From positions 2,298,900 to 2,362,899 of the forward strand of contig NZ_CP047593.1 in assembly GCF_009905215.1 (NCBI RefSeq): DNA of 64,000 nt. Direction: 5' to 3'. This DNA comes from Tichowtungia aerotolerans (GTDB taxonomy: Bacteria; Verrucomicrobiota; Kiritimatiellia; Kiritimatiellales; Tichowtungiaceae). Shown here in pieces: positions 1 through 12,963 of this stretch; position 1 is the first letter of the stretch, and each line of letters starts with the position of its first letter. The translations under genes were made by a program, and so were the position numbers. The notes under the pieces are model-generated. The model worked only from the letters and a program-made list of their open reading frames with translations, had not been told where the DNA came from and did not search any database.

Positions 1-1590
1 TACGGCGGAAGCGCCCAGATCACCGGGCAGTTCTCTGTGGAAGAAGCGATGAAGCTGGCCAATGCGCTGCGCGCCGGGTCTCTGAAAGCGCCGCTGAATA
101 TCATTCAGAAAAGCGAAGTGGACCCATCCCTTGGAAGCGACTCCATTCAGAGCGGTATTCGCGCCGTTATTTTCGGCGGCATTCTCGTACTCGTTTTTAT
201 GGCGCTCTACTACAGATTTGCCGGAGTTATCGCCGACCTTTCCCTGTTGCTCGTCATGATCCTGCTTCCGTTCGGAATGTGGTTTGCTTCAGGAATTTTC
301 GGGTTGTTCACTTCTGAATCCGGAGCGCAGGCCGGCCTGCCGGTGCTGACACTGCCCGGAATCGCCGGTATTGTGCTGACCATCGGTATGGCCGTGGACG
401 CCAATGTGCTGATTTTCGAACGTATCCGTGAGGAGCTTCGTTCAGGCAAAAGCGTGCTCGGTGCCATCACTTCCGGTTACAGCAAAGCGTTCAGCACCAT
501 CTTTGATGCCAACGTAACCACATTGCTGACCGCCGCGATTCTTTTCTGGCAGGGTTCGGGAGCCATTCGCGGTTTTGCCGTGACCCTGAGCGCCGGTATT
601 CTCGTCAGTATGCTGATGGTGCTGGTCTTCACCCGCATGTTCCTTGAAACGATTGCGGATAAAGCGAAGCTCAAAACCATGAAGATGCTCACGATTATCA
701 AATCCGGTACCAACATCGACTTTGTAGGGAAACGGATTCCCGCGATTATCTTCTCGCTCATTCTGATTGTAGGAACGTGGGGAGTGTTCGTCATGAAGGG
801 ACAGGACAACTTCGGGATCGATTTCACCGGCGGTACGTCTTACCTCTTCCGGTTCGAACAGCAGCCTTCCGTTGAACAGGTGCGCGAAGTCCTCGGCAAC
901 GCCGGCATCGCGGACGCTACAATTCAGTATCAGCGCGGTTTTGGTGAGGCCGGCAAAACGGCGGAAGCCCTTGAAATCAAAATCGGCTTTGAAGAAGGTG
1001 ACGCCGCGTTGACGGCCATGCAGACCGCCTTCTCCGGTAACGGTATAATCGAAGCCGGCGAAGAGAAAATCGGCGCTCAGATTGGGGCCGAGCTCAAGAA
1101 AAAGGGAATTACTGCGATCCTTGTGGCCATGGTCGGAATCATTATTTACATCTCTATCCGCTTTGAGTTTTCCTTCGCGGTAGGGGCCATCATTGCGTTG
1201 CTGCATGACGTGCTCATTACGGTCGGAATCTACTGTCTGTGCGGTCGCCAGCTCAGTCTGACGATTATTGCCGCATTGCTGACCATTGTCGGATACTCGG
1301 TCAACGACACCATTGTGGTGTTCGACCGCATTCGTGAGGACATCAAGCTGATGAAGGGCAAAGCCTCCTACAGCGAGATCGCCAACCTGTCCATCAACCA
1401 GACGCTGTCCCGTACACTGCTGACGTCACTCACCACGCTGCTCACGGTCGTGATGCTGGTGGTTGTCGGCGGCGGAGCCATCAACGACTTCGCCTGGGCC
1501 CTGCTGATCGGTGTGGTCGTCGGTACCTATTCCTCCATCTTCATCGCCACGCCGGTTGTACTGCTGTGGCACAAGGAGAAAAAGGTTTAA
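1..1590 (+). CDS. secDF: SecDF protein-export membrane protein, 5' end cut by window
   Basis: Accessory subunit of the Sec translocon that uses the proton gradient to help pull proteins across the inner membrane. The reading frame is open from base 1, so the start lies upstream; 529 codons are visible. The SecD C-terminal membrane half comes first (GIVLTIGMAVDANVLIFERIREE), and the SecF part follows from about codon 220, with the paired SecF motif YSVNDTIVVFDRIREDI. The join 'GIDFTGGTSY' is the SecF periplasmic signature. SecD and SecF are therefore one polypeptide, as in several PVC and Gram-positive lineages. The stop codon overlaps the recJ start (TAATG), so the two genes are probably co-transcribed and translationally coupled. 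Identity is secure; only the N-terminus is missing. Confidence 0.95.
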   Translation, partial: YGGSAQITGQFSVEEAMKLANALRAGSLKAPLNIIQKSEVDPSLGSDSIQSGIRAVIFGGILVLVFMALYYRFAGVIADLSLLLVMILLPFGMWFASGIFGLFTSESGAQAGLPVLTLPGIAGIVLTIGMAVDANVLIFERIREELRSGKSVLGAITSGYSKAFSTIFDANVTTLLTAAILFWQGSGAIRGFAVTLSAGILVSMLMVLVFTRMFLETIADKAKLKTMKMLTIIKSGTNIDFVGKRIPAIIFSLILIVGTWGVFVMKGQDNFGIDFTGGTSYLFRFEQQPSVEQVREVLGNAGIADATIQYQRGFGEAGKTAEALEIKIGFEEGDAALTAMQTAFSGNGIIEAGEEKIGAQIGAELKKKGITAILVAMVGIIIYISIRFEFSFAVGAIIALLHDVLITVGIYCLCGRQLSLTIIAALLTIVGYSVNDTIVVFDRIREDIKLMKGKASYSEIANLSINQTLSRTLLTSLTTLLTVVMLVVVGGGAINDFAWALLIGVVVGTYSSIFIATPVVLLWHKEKKV

Positions 1591-3302
1591 TGTCCAGAGT
1601 CTGGAAGTTTAAGCCATGTGAAGAGGCGCTCGTTGAGCGCCTTTTCCAATGTTTGGAAAATGTTCCAAAACCGCTGGCTGCACTGCTGGTTCAGCGCGGG
1701 TGCACGACGGCTGAAGACGCGTATGATTTTATGAATCCGGCGCTGTCGACGCTGCGCGATCCGTTTGAGCTTCCGGACATGACCCCGGCGGTCGAACGCG
1801 TCCGCCGCGCGCTGGCCGACGGAGAAAAAATCACGGTTTTTGGTGACTATGATGCGGACGGGGTTTGCTCGACCGCGCTGATGGTCCGTGTTCTGCGCGG
1901 ACTTGGCGGCAATGTGTCCGCCTACATTCCCGGACGGCTGGAAAACGGCTACGGCCTTTCGCCCGATGCGCTCCAAACCTGCGTTGAACTGCACGGTCCG
2001 TCGCTGATTGTGACTGTCGACTGCGGAACCGGCGCGGTTGCCGCCGTTGAGGCGGCCCGGGAACGCGGTGTCGATATTGTGGTGACGGATCACCACGAGC
2101 CGGGTGAGAAAATCGCCAGTGCTGTTGCTGTTGTGAACCCCAAGCGGGTTGAAAATCATCCGGCCTCCATTCTGGCCGGAGTCGGCGTTGCCTTTAAAGT
2201 ATGCCATGCGCTCATTAAAGCCGGACGCGATGATACCTGTGCGGCTTCGACCCTGTTCGATCTTAAAAGTGTGCTCGATTTTGTTGCGGTGGCCACGGTC
2301 ACCGATATGGTGCCGCTGCTCGGCGAAAACCGCGCTCTCGTGCGCGCCGGTTTCCAAACGTTGGAAAATTCGGCGTGGCCGGGCTGGGGCGCGCTGAAGC
2401 GGGTGTCCGGTCTGAGAGGTCCGCTTGAAACGTGGCACGCCGGTTTCACATTCGGTCCGCGCATCAACGCCGCCGGCCGTGTCGGCCGTGCCGATGCTGC
2501 GCTCGACCTGTTTTTGACCGATCTGCCGGAAAAGGCGGATGAGCTGGCCGCACTGCTCGACGAATCCAACCGTGAACGGCAGGCCATCGAGCGCGATATT
2601 GTGAAAGAGGCCGTCGATGAAATCGACAGTTGGTTTGATGAAACCAGACACTTCGGGCTGGTGGTCGCCCGCGAAGGGTGGCATGCCGGCGTCATCGGGA
2701 TTGTCGCTTCACGCCTGATTCAGCGTTACGGCCGGCCGGTGGCTGTGATCGGCATCGACGGAGACCGCGGCCGCGGTTCCTGCCGCAGCATCGAAGCGTT
2801 CAGTGTTCTCGATGGACTCCATGCCTGCGCGGATCTGCTGGTCCGCCACGGAGGGCATGAGATGGCCGCCGGGCTGGAGGTGAAGACGGAAAACCTCGAC
2901 GCATTTCGCAAGTGCTTTAATGACTATGCATATAAACGGCTTAAAGATGTCGATTTAAGTCCTGTTTTGGAGATCGATCGCATGGTCGATCTGTCAGAAA
3001 TAGACTCTTTGCTGATGAGCGGGCTGCGGCGCACCGGTCCGTTTGGGCAGGATAATCCGGAGCCGATCTGGGCCGTGATGAATGTGAATGTGGCGGACAG
3101 CCGGATTCTCAAGGAAAAACATTTGAAGCTTACATTCACCGATGGCCGGAACCGGGTCGATGCCATTGGCTTTAACATGGCCGAAAAGCTTCCCGATGGT
3201 CCGGTGGATATTGCCTTTTCTCTCCATGAAAACACGTGGAACGGCCGCACATCCCTGCAGCTGAATCTAAAAGATATTCGTCCGACGCAGGCTCAGGCCT
3301 GA
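1590..3302 (+). CDS. recJ: Single-stranded-DNA-specific 5'-3' exonuclease RecJ
   Basis: DHH-superfamily nuclease that degrades single-stranded DNA 5' to 3' in recombination and mismatch/base-excision repair. The 570-residue length is normal. DHH motifs are visible: VFGDYDADG (Asp residues about 86-90), VTVDCG (about 141-146) and VTDHHEPG (about 166-173). The DHHA1 region has GRGSCRS and RHGGHEMAAG, and a C-terminal OB-like part follows. I chose the ATG overlapping the secDF stop because AAGGAGAAAAAGG precedes it; an upstream in-frame codon would extend into secDF. The gene contains two perfect copies of the TTCCAA-N3-TTGGAA palindrome, read as FQCLE and FQTLE. The 3' end overlaps the convergent DUF456 gene by ten bases. 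Confidence 0.96.
   Translation: MSRVWKFKPCEEALVERLFQCLENVPKPLAALLVQRGCTTAEDAYDFMNPALSTLRDPFELPDMTPAVERVRRALADGEKITVFGDYDADGVCSTALMVRVLRGLGGNVSAYIPGRLENGYGLSPDALQTCVELHGPSLIVTVDCGTGAVAAVEAARERGVDIVVTDHHEPGEKIASAVAVVNPKRVENHPASILAGVGVAFKVCHALIKAGRDDTCAASTLFDLKSVLDFVAVATVTDMVPLLGENRALVRAGFQTLENSAWPGWGALKRVSGLRGPLETWHAGFTFGPRINAAGRVGRADAALDLFLTDLPEKADELAALLDESNRERQAIERDIVKEAVDEIDSWFDETRHFGLVVAREGWHAGVIGIVASRLIQRYGRPVAVIGIDGDRGRGSCRSIEAFSVLDGLHACADLLVRHGGHEMAAGLEVKTENLDAFRKCFNDYAYKRLKDVDLSPVLEIDRMVDLSEIDSLLMSGLRRTGPFGQDNPEPIWAVMNVNVADSRILKEKHLKLTFTDGRNRVDAIGFNMAEKLPDGPVDIAFSLHENTWNGRTSLQLNLKDIRPTQAQA
1642..1660. repeat. TTCCAA-N3-TTGGAA palindrome, copy 1
   Basis: Perfect inverted repeat TTTTCCAA-TGT-TTGGAAAA inside recJ, read in frame as F-Q-C-L-E. 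It is one of at least seven perfect copies of the 15-base core in the window. Confidence 0.85.
2351..2367. repeat. TTCCAA-N3-TTGGAA palindrome, copy 2
   Basis: Perfect inverted repeat TTTCCAA-ACG-TTGGAAA inside recJ, read in frame as F-Q-T-L-E. Confidence 0.85.
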
Positions 3303-3805
3303 ATCAGGCCGATCAGCAGCCATGCGCTCATGGCAAGGGTGAGGGCGGTTTTCAGGAACAGGATGAGCAGTCGGGCGACGAGTGCGCCGGAGGCGATTTT
3401 GGCTGCATGACCGTGATGTTTGAGTCGTTTCCATTCCACAAGAAACGCCAGAGCGAATGAACCGACCAGCATCCCGAGAAACGTTCCAAGGATTGGAAAA
3501 AGCATGGAGCCGAAAAAGGCCCCGAGCAGTCCGCCGGCGATGGCCGCCAGTCCGGCTGTTTTGGAACCTCCTCGTTTCTGGACGCCGAACCATCCGGCAA
3601 GCGCTTCCAGGACTTCCGCGCCGATGCAGAGCACGGCGAATACGATCAGCGTTCCCGGGGTTGGAAAACCGGCGGCGAAGAAGGTGATGATTGCGGCGGC
3701 CAGAACAATCCATGTGCCCGAGAAGGCGAATGCTGAGAACAGCACGCCGATTCCGCAGAGCAGGGCGGTCAGGGTGATGAGCAGAAAATCAATCATAGAA
3801 GTCAC
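3293..3805 (-). CDS. DUF456 family membrane protein
   Basis: Small integral membrane protein of unknown function. About 170 residues are dominated by hydrophobic, Gly/Ala-rich segments. These include IDFLLITLTALLCGIGVLF near the N-terminus, then WIVLAAAIITFFAAGF, then a Gly-rich hairpin (AAIAGGLLGAFFGSMLFPIL) and a last segment ending LLIGLIQA. This pattern of five or so segments with a central glycine-rich pair is typical of DUF456. Translation may begin at the GTG at 3805 or at the ATG nine bases downstream (3796); neither has a clear ribosome site. The gene is convergent with recJ and overlaps its end. A perfect palindrome copy lies in its middle. The family call is moderately secure; no function is implied. 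Confidence 0.75.
   Translation of the reverse strand: MTSMIDFLLITLTALLCGIGVLFSAFAFSGTWIVLAAAIITFFAAGFPTPGTLIVFAVLCIGAEVLEALAGWFGVQKRGGSKTAGLAAIAGGLLGAFFGSMLFPILGTFLGMLVGSFALAFLVEWKRLKHHGHAAKIASGALVARLLILFLKTALTLAMSAWLLIGLIQA
3484..3498. repeat. TTCCAA-N3-TTGGAA palindrome, copy 3
   Basis: Perfect core TTCCAA-GGA-TTGGAA inside the DUF456 gene. Here the coding frame differs (F-P-I-L-G), so conservation is at DNA rather than protein level. Confidence 0.8.
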
Positions 3806-3937
3806 AATAACCCATTTTATGCCGGGCGGAAGTAAATATCTTTAGCGAGCGGGCACTGATCCTGTGAGACTCTGATCTGTGAAGACGAATGCTTCGAACT
3901 TGCCAAGCATTGGCCGCTTCCGTAGTCTCTGCCGGAT

Positions 3938-6900
3938 ATGAAAATCAAACAATTTGTCTTTTTTCTGACAGTTTCGGTTCTTTTTGCGCTGACGGCTTCT
4001 TCGAAGGAGCTGGCTTATAAGGAAAGCACGAGCGGCAACTATTTTTATCTGAATCCATTTGCTCACAAACCGGTGTCTCCGGCTGATCACTGGGATTATG
4101 CGGTTGCGCTGCGCGAAAAAGGCAAACTCTCGGCGGCTCGCAAGCAGTTTGAGGTGCTGGTGAAGCGCTGGCCGGAGAGCGCTCAGGCTGCCGGAGCCAA
4201 ACAGGCGGTGGGCGATATTTACTTTGAGCAGGGTAAGGATAAGAAATCATTCGAGACCTATGAAGAACTGATTAAGACCTATTACACCGGCCTGAAAAAT
4301 TATGATGGGGTGCTGGAAAACCAGTATGCAATTGCTCAACGCGAGATGGAGCGCAAGCGGATGCGCTGGCTGTTCGGCGGTTACCGGGCGCCGGAACGCG
4401 CGATCCCGTATTTAGAGTCCATCCTTAAAAACGCGCCGCAGTGGGACCGGGCGCCGGAAATCCAGTCTGAGATCGGGCAGGCGTACCAGCAGGACGGCAA
4501 CTACGATATGGCGGTGATCGCCTATTCAACCGTTGAATATCGCTATCCTGACAGCTCATTTGCAGAACAGGCTTCGTTCGCAAAGGTTCAGTGCCTGCAG
4601 GAAATGGTGAAGAAAACTCCATACAGTGTGGATATTCGGGAGCAGGCTCAGCTGGCTTCGGCCATTTTCATGGAAACCTATAAGGATTCGGAGCATCGGG
4701 CTGAGATTGAACAGTTTGCGGACGAGCTGGCGGATCAGGCCGCTGCACACGATTTTGAAATCGGCCGGTTCTATGAACGTATACCGAAACCGCCCCGCAA
4801 TGATTCTGCAAAAATTTATTATGAATCAGTGATCGAAGAACATCCGGAAACAAGTCGTGCTGCGGCCGCCTCCCAGAGACTTCGTGTGATGTTCCCGGTT
4901 GCCCCGTCTGTCGGCGGTGAGGCCGTTGCCGACGGCGAGGTTGCCGTTGAACCGGTTCCGGTGCCTGAAACCGTTCCGGAGATTATGGCTTCTATTTCAT
5001 CAGATACAGTGACGACAACCCCTTCGGTGTCCACCGGGGGGGGCTCCGCGCGCAAACCGCTTCCCGAGGTTGGCAGTCCGGATGCTGTTGAAGTGACTGC
5101 GGATCGGCTGGAGTATGAAAGCGGGCAGCTGATCGGGAAAGGCAATGTGGCCGTTCAGCAGGAAGGTGCCAGCCTGCAGGCCGATTATGTGAGCGTCAAC
5201 CAGGAAACCGGTGATATCACCGCGATGGGTAATATTGTGATGCTGTACGACGGTAACCGCTGGGAAGGCGAAAAACTGCTGTACAACTTCAAAACCCGTG
5301 AAGGAAACTTTGGGCCGTCGAGCATGTACTTTGAGCCGGCGTATATTACCGCAGAAAAGACCGAACAGGTTTCTTCAAACGAGTATCGAATGGTTAATGC
5401 CCGGATTACCACCTGCTCCGGCAGCGATCCGATTGTTTATGCCAAAGCCGGCGAAGTGCGCCTGATTGATGAGGATAAGCCGGGGGGACGGTTTATTAAG
5501 GCAAAGCATGTCACATTTTATGTCGGTGATATTCCCGTCTTTTACACACCGTATTGGCAGCGCCACCTCGGCTATCGTGTTTTCAGCTTCTCCGTCGGTT
5601 ACAGCGGCCGCCTTGGAGCATTTGTGATGGGCCGTGCGGTCCTGCGCCCGACCGACTGGCTGACGACCACCTCGCATCTGGACCTCTATTCCGATCGTGG
5701 TGTCGGGTTGGGACAGGATTTCCGGTGGAGCACGCCCAGAGGACAAGGTGGTATCAAAACCTATTACATCAGCGACAATGATCCTCTCGAGAATGATGAC
5801 CTGACGGCGGCCGAGCAGGCATTGATCGACTCGCAGCGTTATCGTGTGCATCTCGATCACCAAGAGCAGATCAGTGACGAAACCTATTTCCGCACGGAAG
5901 TGAACTGGCTGAGCGACCCGACGGTTCTCGAAGATTTCTTTAACGATGAGTTCCGCCAGAATGTAAATCCGGAGAACTATGCGGTGCTTCAGCATTCGGC
6001 GGACAGCTATGCCGCCGGCGTTCGTGTGGACCGCAGTGCGAACGATTTTTATACAACGGTTGAGCGCATGCCGGAAGCCAGTTTCGACTGGTATCGTGCC
6101 CCGCTGGGCGATCTGGCTTATTTCCAGAATGAAACCCGTGCGGGCTTCTACGAAATGCAGCACGCCGAGACAAATATTCTTCCGAGCGTGGCCGCTCCCG
6201 ACTACCGCAGCGCCCGGTTCGATACATACAATCAGGTCTTCCTGCCGTTGCGCATCAAGGAGTTCTTTAATGTCATTCCGCGTGCAGCGTATCGTGGAAC
6301 CTGGTACGGCGACACACCGGCCGGTTCTGCCGAATACCGCAATATCGTGGAGTTGGGAACGTTATCATCCTTCAAGGCCCATAAAAAGCTGACCGACCAA
6401 AGCGGTTTCTACGGAACCGGCCTGCGGCACGTCGTGGAGCCCTATGCGGATTACCTCTACCGTTATTCGGACATTGAAACCAATCTGCTGTATCAGTTCG
6501 ACAACATTGATGAACTGGACGATCGCAACGAAGTCCGCTTTGGGATGCGCAACTTCCTTCAGACCAAGCGAGGCGCCAGACGAGTGGTCAACTTCCTCGA
6601 TACCGACCTCTACACATCCTATCGTCTTGACCGCAATACCGGTGAAAAAGATTTCGGACCGCTGGTTGCCAATCTGGATATGAGCCTGACCGACGACTTC
6701 CGGATTCAGTCTGATCTGGAATATGACATGCATGCCGGGCAATTTGACGAATATAACGCCCGGGCTCATTACCTGGCCACCGACTCCAGCCAGTATTCAC
6801 TCGAATACCGGTATCTGGCTGATACCCGTTCTCTGGTTGCTGCATCCACCGAGCTGTTTCCCAATAATGACTGGTCCTATCAGTTTCTCGTTCGCTACGA

Positions 6901-7066
6901 CGCAACATTGAATGAATGGCGGGAACGGCGCTTCCTCGTTAATCATCGTTTTGACTGTATCGGCCTCGGCCTCGGCCTGAAAGTGGACGAGGACGATGAA
7001 CCGTCCCTGTGGCTGCATCTCTGGCTCAACGCTTTCGGAAGCGACAGCGATTCCGGTCGTTTATAG
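3938..7066 (+). CDS. lptD: LPS-assembly protein LptD with N-terminal BamD-like TPR region and LptA-like domain
   Basis: Outer-membrane beta-barrel that inserts lipopolysaccharide into the outer leaflet. The 1042-residue product starts with a signal peptide (KQFVFFLTVSVLFALTAS, no lipobox). Residues about 35-310 are helical tetratricopeptide-type repeats resembling BamD/YbgF (AVALREKGKLSAARKQFEVL; FEIGRFYERIP...ESVIEEHPETSRAA). A Pro/Val-rich linker follows. Residues about 385-500 form the OstA/LptA-type beta-jellyroll (VEVTADRLEYESGQLIGKG; ADYVSVNQETGDITAMGNI). The rest is the LptD barrel (ITTCSGSDPIVYAKAGEVRL; PVFYTPYWQRHLGYRV), ending in alternating aromatic strands. A typical LptD is 750-900 residues; the extra length is the TPR part. 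The barrel and jellyroll are clear; calling the TPR part BamD-like is inference. Confidence 0.88.
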   Translation: MKIKQFVFFLTVSVLFALTASSKELAYKESTSGNYFYLNPFAHKPVSPADHWDYAVALREKGKLSAARKQFEVLVKRWPESAQAAGAKQAVGDIYFEQGKDKKSFETYEELIKTYYTGLKNYDGVLENQYAIAQREMERKRMRWLFGGYRAPERAIPYLESILKNAPQWDRAPEIQSEIGQAYQQDGNYDMAVIAYSTVEYRYPDSSFAEQASFAKVQCLQEMVKKTPYSVDIREQAQLASAIFMETYKDSEHRAEIEQFADELADQAAAHDFEIGRFYERIPKPPRNDSAKIYYESVIEEHPETSRAAAASQRLRVMFPVAPSVGGEAVADGEVAVEPVPVPETVPEIMASISSDTVTTTPSVSTGGGSARKPLPEVGSPDAVEVTADRLEYESGQLIGKGNVAVQQEGASLQADYVSVNQETGDITAMGNIVMLYDGNRWEGEKLLYNFKTREGNFGPSSMYFEPAYITAEKTEQVSSNEYRMVNARITTCSGSDPIVYAKAGEVRLIDEDKPGGRFIKAKHVTFYVGDIPVFYTPYWQRHLGYRVFSFSVGYSGRLGAFVMGRAVLRPTDWLTTTSHLDLYSDRGVGLGQDFRWSTPRGQGGIKTYYISDNDPLENDDLTAAEQALIDSQRYRVHLDHQEQISDETYFRTEVNWLSDPTVLEDFFNDEFRQNVNPENYAVLQHSADSYAAGVRVDRSANDFYTTVERMPEASFDWYRAPLGDLAYFQNETRAGFYEMQHAETNILPSVAAPDYRSARFDTYNQVFLPLRIKEFFNVIPRAAYRGTWYGDTPAGSAEYRNIVELGTLSSFKAHKKLTDQSGFYGTGLRHVVEPYADYLYRYSDIETNLLYQFDNIDELDDRNEVRFGMRNFLQTKRGARRVVNFLDTDLYTSYRLDRNTGEKDFGPLVANLDMSLTDDFRIQSDLEYDMHAGQFDEYNARAHYLATDSSQYSLEYRYLADTRSLVAASTELFPNNDWSYQFLVRYDATLNEWRERRFLVNHRFDCIGLGLGLKVDEDDEPSLWLHLWLNAFGSDSDSGRL

Positions 7067-7172
7067 GAGGTTCCACGGGTCGGAAAAACCGGCCCAGCGT
7101 GTTCCGGATATTGGAAAAACAGGCCGGATTTTTTCCAAAGTCCGGAAAAGTAAAATTTTTCGCGTGGAGGCC

Positions 7173-7200
7173 TTGACTTGCCCGCCGATTTCTATACCTT
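7173..7200 (+). promoter_or_regulatory. Possible promoter of tRNA-Asn
   Basis: TTGACT (7173-7178) followed after about 16 bases by TACCTT, or 14 by TATACC, ending some 16 bases before the tRNA. It is consistent with a sigma-70 promoter, but the -10 element is not clear-cut. Confidence 0.4.
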
Positions 7201-7215
7201 ATTCGCCTTCAACGT

Positions 7216-7290
7216 TCCTGCGTAGCTCAATGGTAGAGTAGGTGACTGTTAATCACTTGGTTACTGGTTCGAGTCCAGTCGCAGGAGCCA
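7216..7290 (+). tRNA. tRNA-Asn (anticodon GTT)
   Basis: A full cloverleaf can be drawn. The acceptor stem is TCCTGCG/CGCAGGA, the D arm is GCTC...GAGT, and the anticodon stem is GGTGA/TCACT with loop CTGTTAA (anticodon GTT, Asn). The T arm is ACTGG-TTCGAGT-CCAGT. The discriminator is G at 7287, followed by an encoded CCA (7288-7290). A strong intrinsic terminator follows within ten bases, so it is a single-tRNA transcription unit. Confidence 0.95.
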
Positions 7291-7297
7291 ATTTTGA

Positions 7298-7326
7298 AAG
7301 ACCGGTTTTTTGCCGGTCTTTTTTTT
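7298..7326 (+). terminator. Intrinsic terminator after tRNA-Asn
   Basis: Stem AAGACCGG / CCGGTCTT (8 bp) with a T-rich 7-base loop, followed directly by a run of T residues. Confidence 0.85.
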
Positions 7327-7379
7327 GCCGAAATCCCGGGAGCCGGAAAATTACAGGGGCAACTCGGAGTGATGAATAT

Positions 7380-7407
7380 TTGACAATCGGAGCAAAAAAG
7401 GTATTCT
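7380..7407 (+). promoter_or_regulatory. Sigma-70-like promoter of the small basic protein gene
   Basis: TTGACA at 7380-7385 and TATTCT at 7402-7407, with 16 bases between, about 40 bases before the small gene's start. Confidence 0.55.
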
Positions 7408-7447
7408 TTGCCGCTCATTTCGGAAAACGATTTTTAGGAGAAGCACC

Positions 7448-7600
7448 ATGACAATGCATTCCAGTTTGAAAAACGCCGCTAAAATTGAAATTCAGCGCAA
7501 CGTGCTGAAACGCTTTGAGCGCGTTGATAAATTGAAAGAAGAGGGCCGCTGGAAAGAAGGCGATCGCGGATTCGGCCTGCCGAAAACCAAACCTGAGTAA
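7448..7600 (+). CDS. PVC-type small basic protein (50 aa)
   Basis: A 50-residue, lysine/arginine-rich product beginning MTMHSSLKNAAKIEIQ and ending DRGFGLPKTKPE, with the core RNVLKRFERVDKLKEEGRWK. This matches my memory of the small basic protein family restricted to Verrucomicrobia, Chlamydiae and relatives (TIGR04137-like; consensus around 'RNVL.R.ERI..LK..G.W.EGD..FGLPK'). The family has no established function. AGGAG lies 7 bases before the ATG, a good promoter lies upstream, and a terminator follows after 20 bases, so it is a well-expressed monocistron in appearance. It is useful here as a lineage marker. Confidence 0.85.
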   Translation: MTMHSSLKNAAKIEIQRNVLKRFERVDKLKEEGRWKEGDRGFGLPKTKPE

Positions 7601-7620
7601 GCCATTTTCAGTTTATGGAG

Positions 7621-7648
7621 AAGCCTCGGTTCGGCCGGGGCTTTTTTT
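7621..7648 (+). terminator. Intrinsic terminator overlapping the rluB translation-initiation region
   Basis: Stem AAGCCTCGG / CCGGGGCTT (9 bp, one G-T pair) with loop TTCGG and a following T7. The T-run runs straight into the ATGATG start of the pseudouridine synthase, so the hairpin occupies that gene's ribosome-binding region. Confidence 0.8.
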
Positions 7649-8371
7649 ATGATGATTCGACTTCAGAAATATCTGGCAGAATGTGGCGTGGCTTCGCGGC
7701 GCGCCTCGGAAAAACTCATTGTCGACGGACAGGTGAGTGTGGACGGATGTGTTGTGACTGAACTCGGCACAAAAGTTGACCCGGCCACTCAGAAGGTGGT
7801 TTGCAACGGCAGGCCGGTTTCCCGCGAAGAGAAGGTCTGGGTGATGCTCAATAAGCCGACCGGCGTTATCTGTACCTCAGATGACCCTGAAGGGCGCGAG
7901 CGGGTCATCGACCTGGTTCCCGACCTCGCGGGTCGTCTTTACACGGTCGGACGCCTCGATGTGATGAGCGAGGGCCTGATTCTGCTGACCAACGACGGCG
8001 AGCTGGCGCACCGCCTGATGCATCCGCGGCATCATGTGGAGAAAAAATACCAGGTCTGGATTGATCGTGAACTTTCGAAGCAGGACATCGCCCGGATGCT
8101 CAAAGGCCTCAACTGTCGCGGCGAAATGCTGAAAGTGCTCAGGGTGGAACCGTTGAAGCGGATGATTGCCAGTCAGCCCGGTTATACGCTGACCCTTGGC
8201 GAAGGGCGTAACCGACATATTCGCCGGATGATGGAAGCCCTGGACTGCAAGGTGGTTCGCCTGCTGCGGGTTTCGGTCGGTCCGCTGCGCCTCGAAAAAC
8301 TGCGTTCCGGTGAATATCGCGAACTCGCTCCGTGGGAACTCGAAGACCTGCGTAAGGCGGTCGGTCTTTAA
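7649..8371 (+). CDS. rluB: Pseudouridine synthase, RluB/RsuA family
   Basis: Isomerises a specific uridine in ribosomal RNA to pseudouridine. The 240-residue product has an N-terminal S4 RNA-binding domain (RLQKYLAECGVASRRASEKLI, about residues 4-60). The RsuA-type catalytic domain follows, with the active-site aspartate in VGRLDVMSEGLILLTNDGELA (Asp 104). The C-terminal GEGRNRHIRRMMEAL signature is also present. Residue pattern and length fit RluB (23S rRNA) better than the shorter RsuA. The start is the first or second codon of ATGATG, directly after a terminator hairpin; no separate Shine-Dalgarno sequence is visible beyond the GGGG of the stem. The exact target nucleotide cannot be told from sequence. 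Confidence 0.9.
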   Translation: MMIRLQKYLAECGVASRRASEKLIVDGQVSVDGCVVTELGTKVDPATQKVVCNGRPVSREEKVWVMLNKPTGVICTSDDPEGRERVIDLVPDLAGRLYTVGRLDVMSEGLILLTNDGELAHRLMHPRHHVEKKYQVWIDRELSKQDIARMLKGLNCRGEMLKVLRVEPLKRMIASQPGYTLTLGEGRNRHIRRMMEALDCKVVRLLRVSVGPLRLEKLRSGEYRELAPWELEDLRKAVGL

Positions 8372-8453
8372 ATGTAAATAGCTTTATCGTTTAAGAGTTT
8401 TTTTCAGCAAACAATTAGACTTTTGTCTTTCCTGCTTTTAAAGTGTATGGGTT

Positions 8454-12959
<4,506 letters not shown>

Positions 12960-12963
<4 letters not shown>

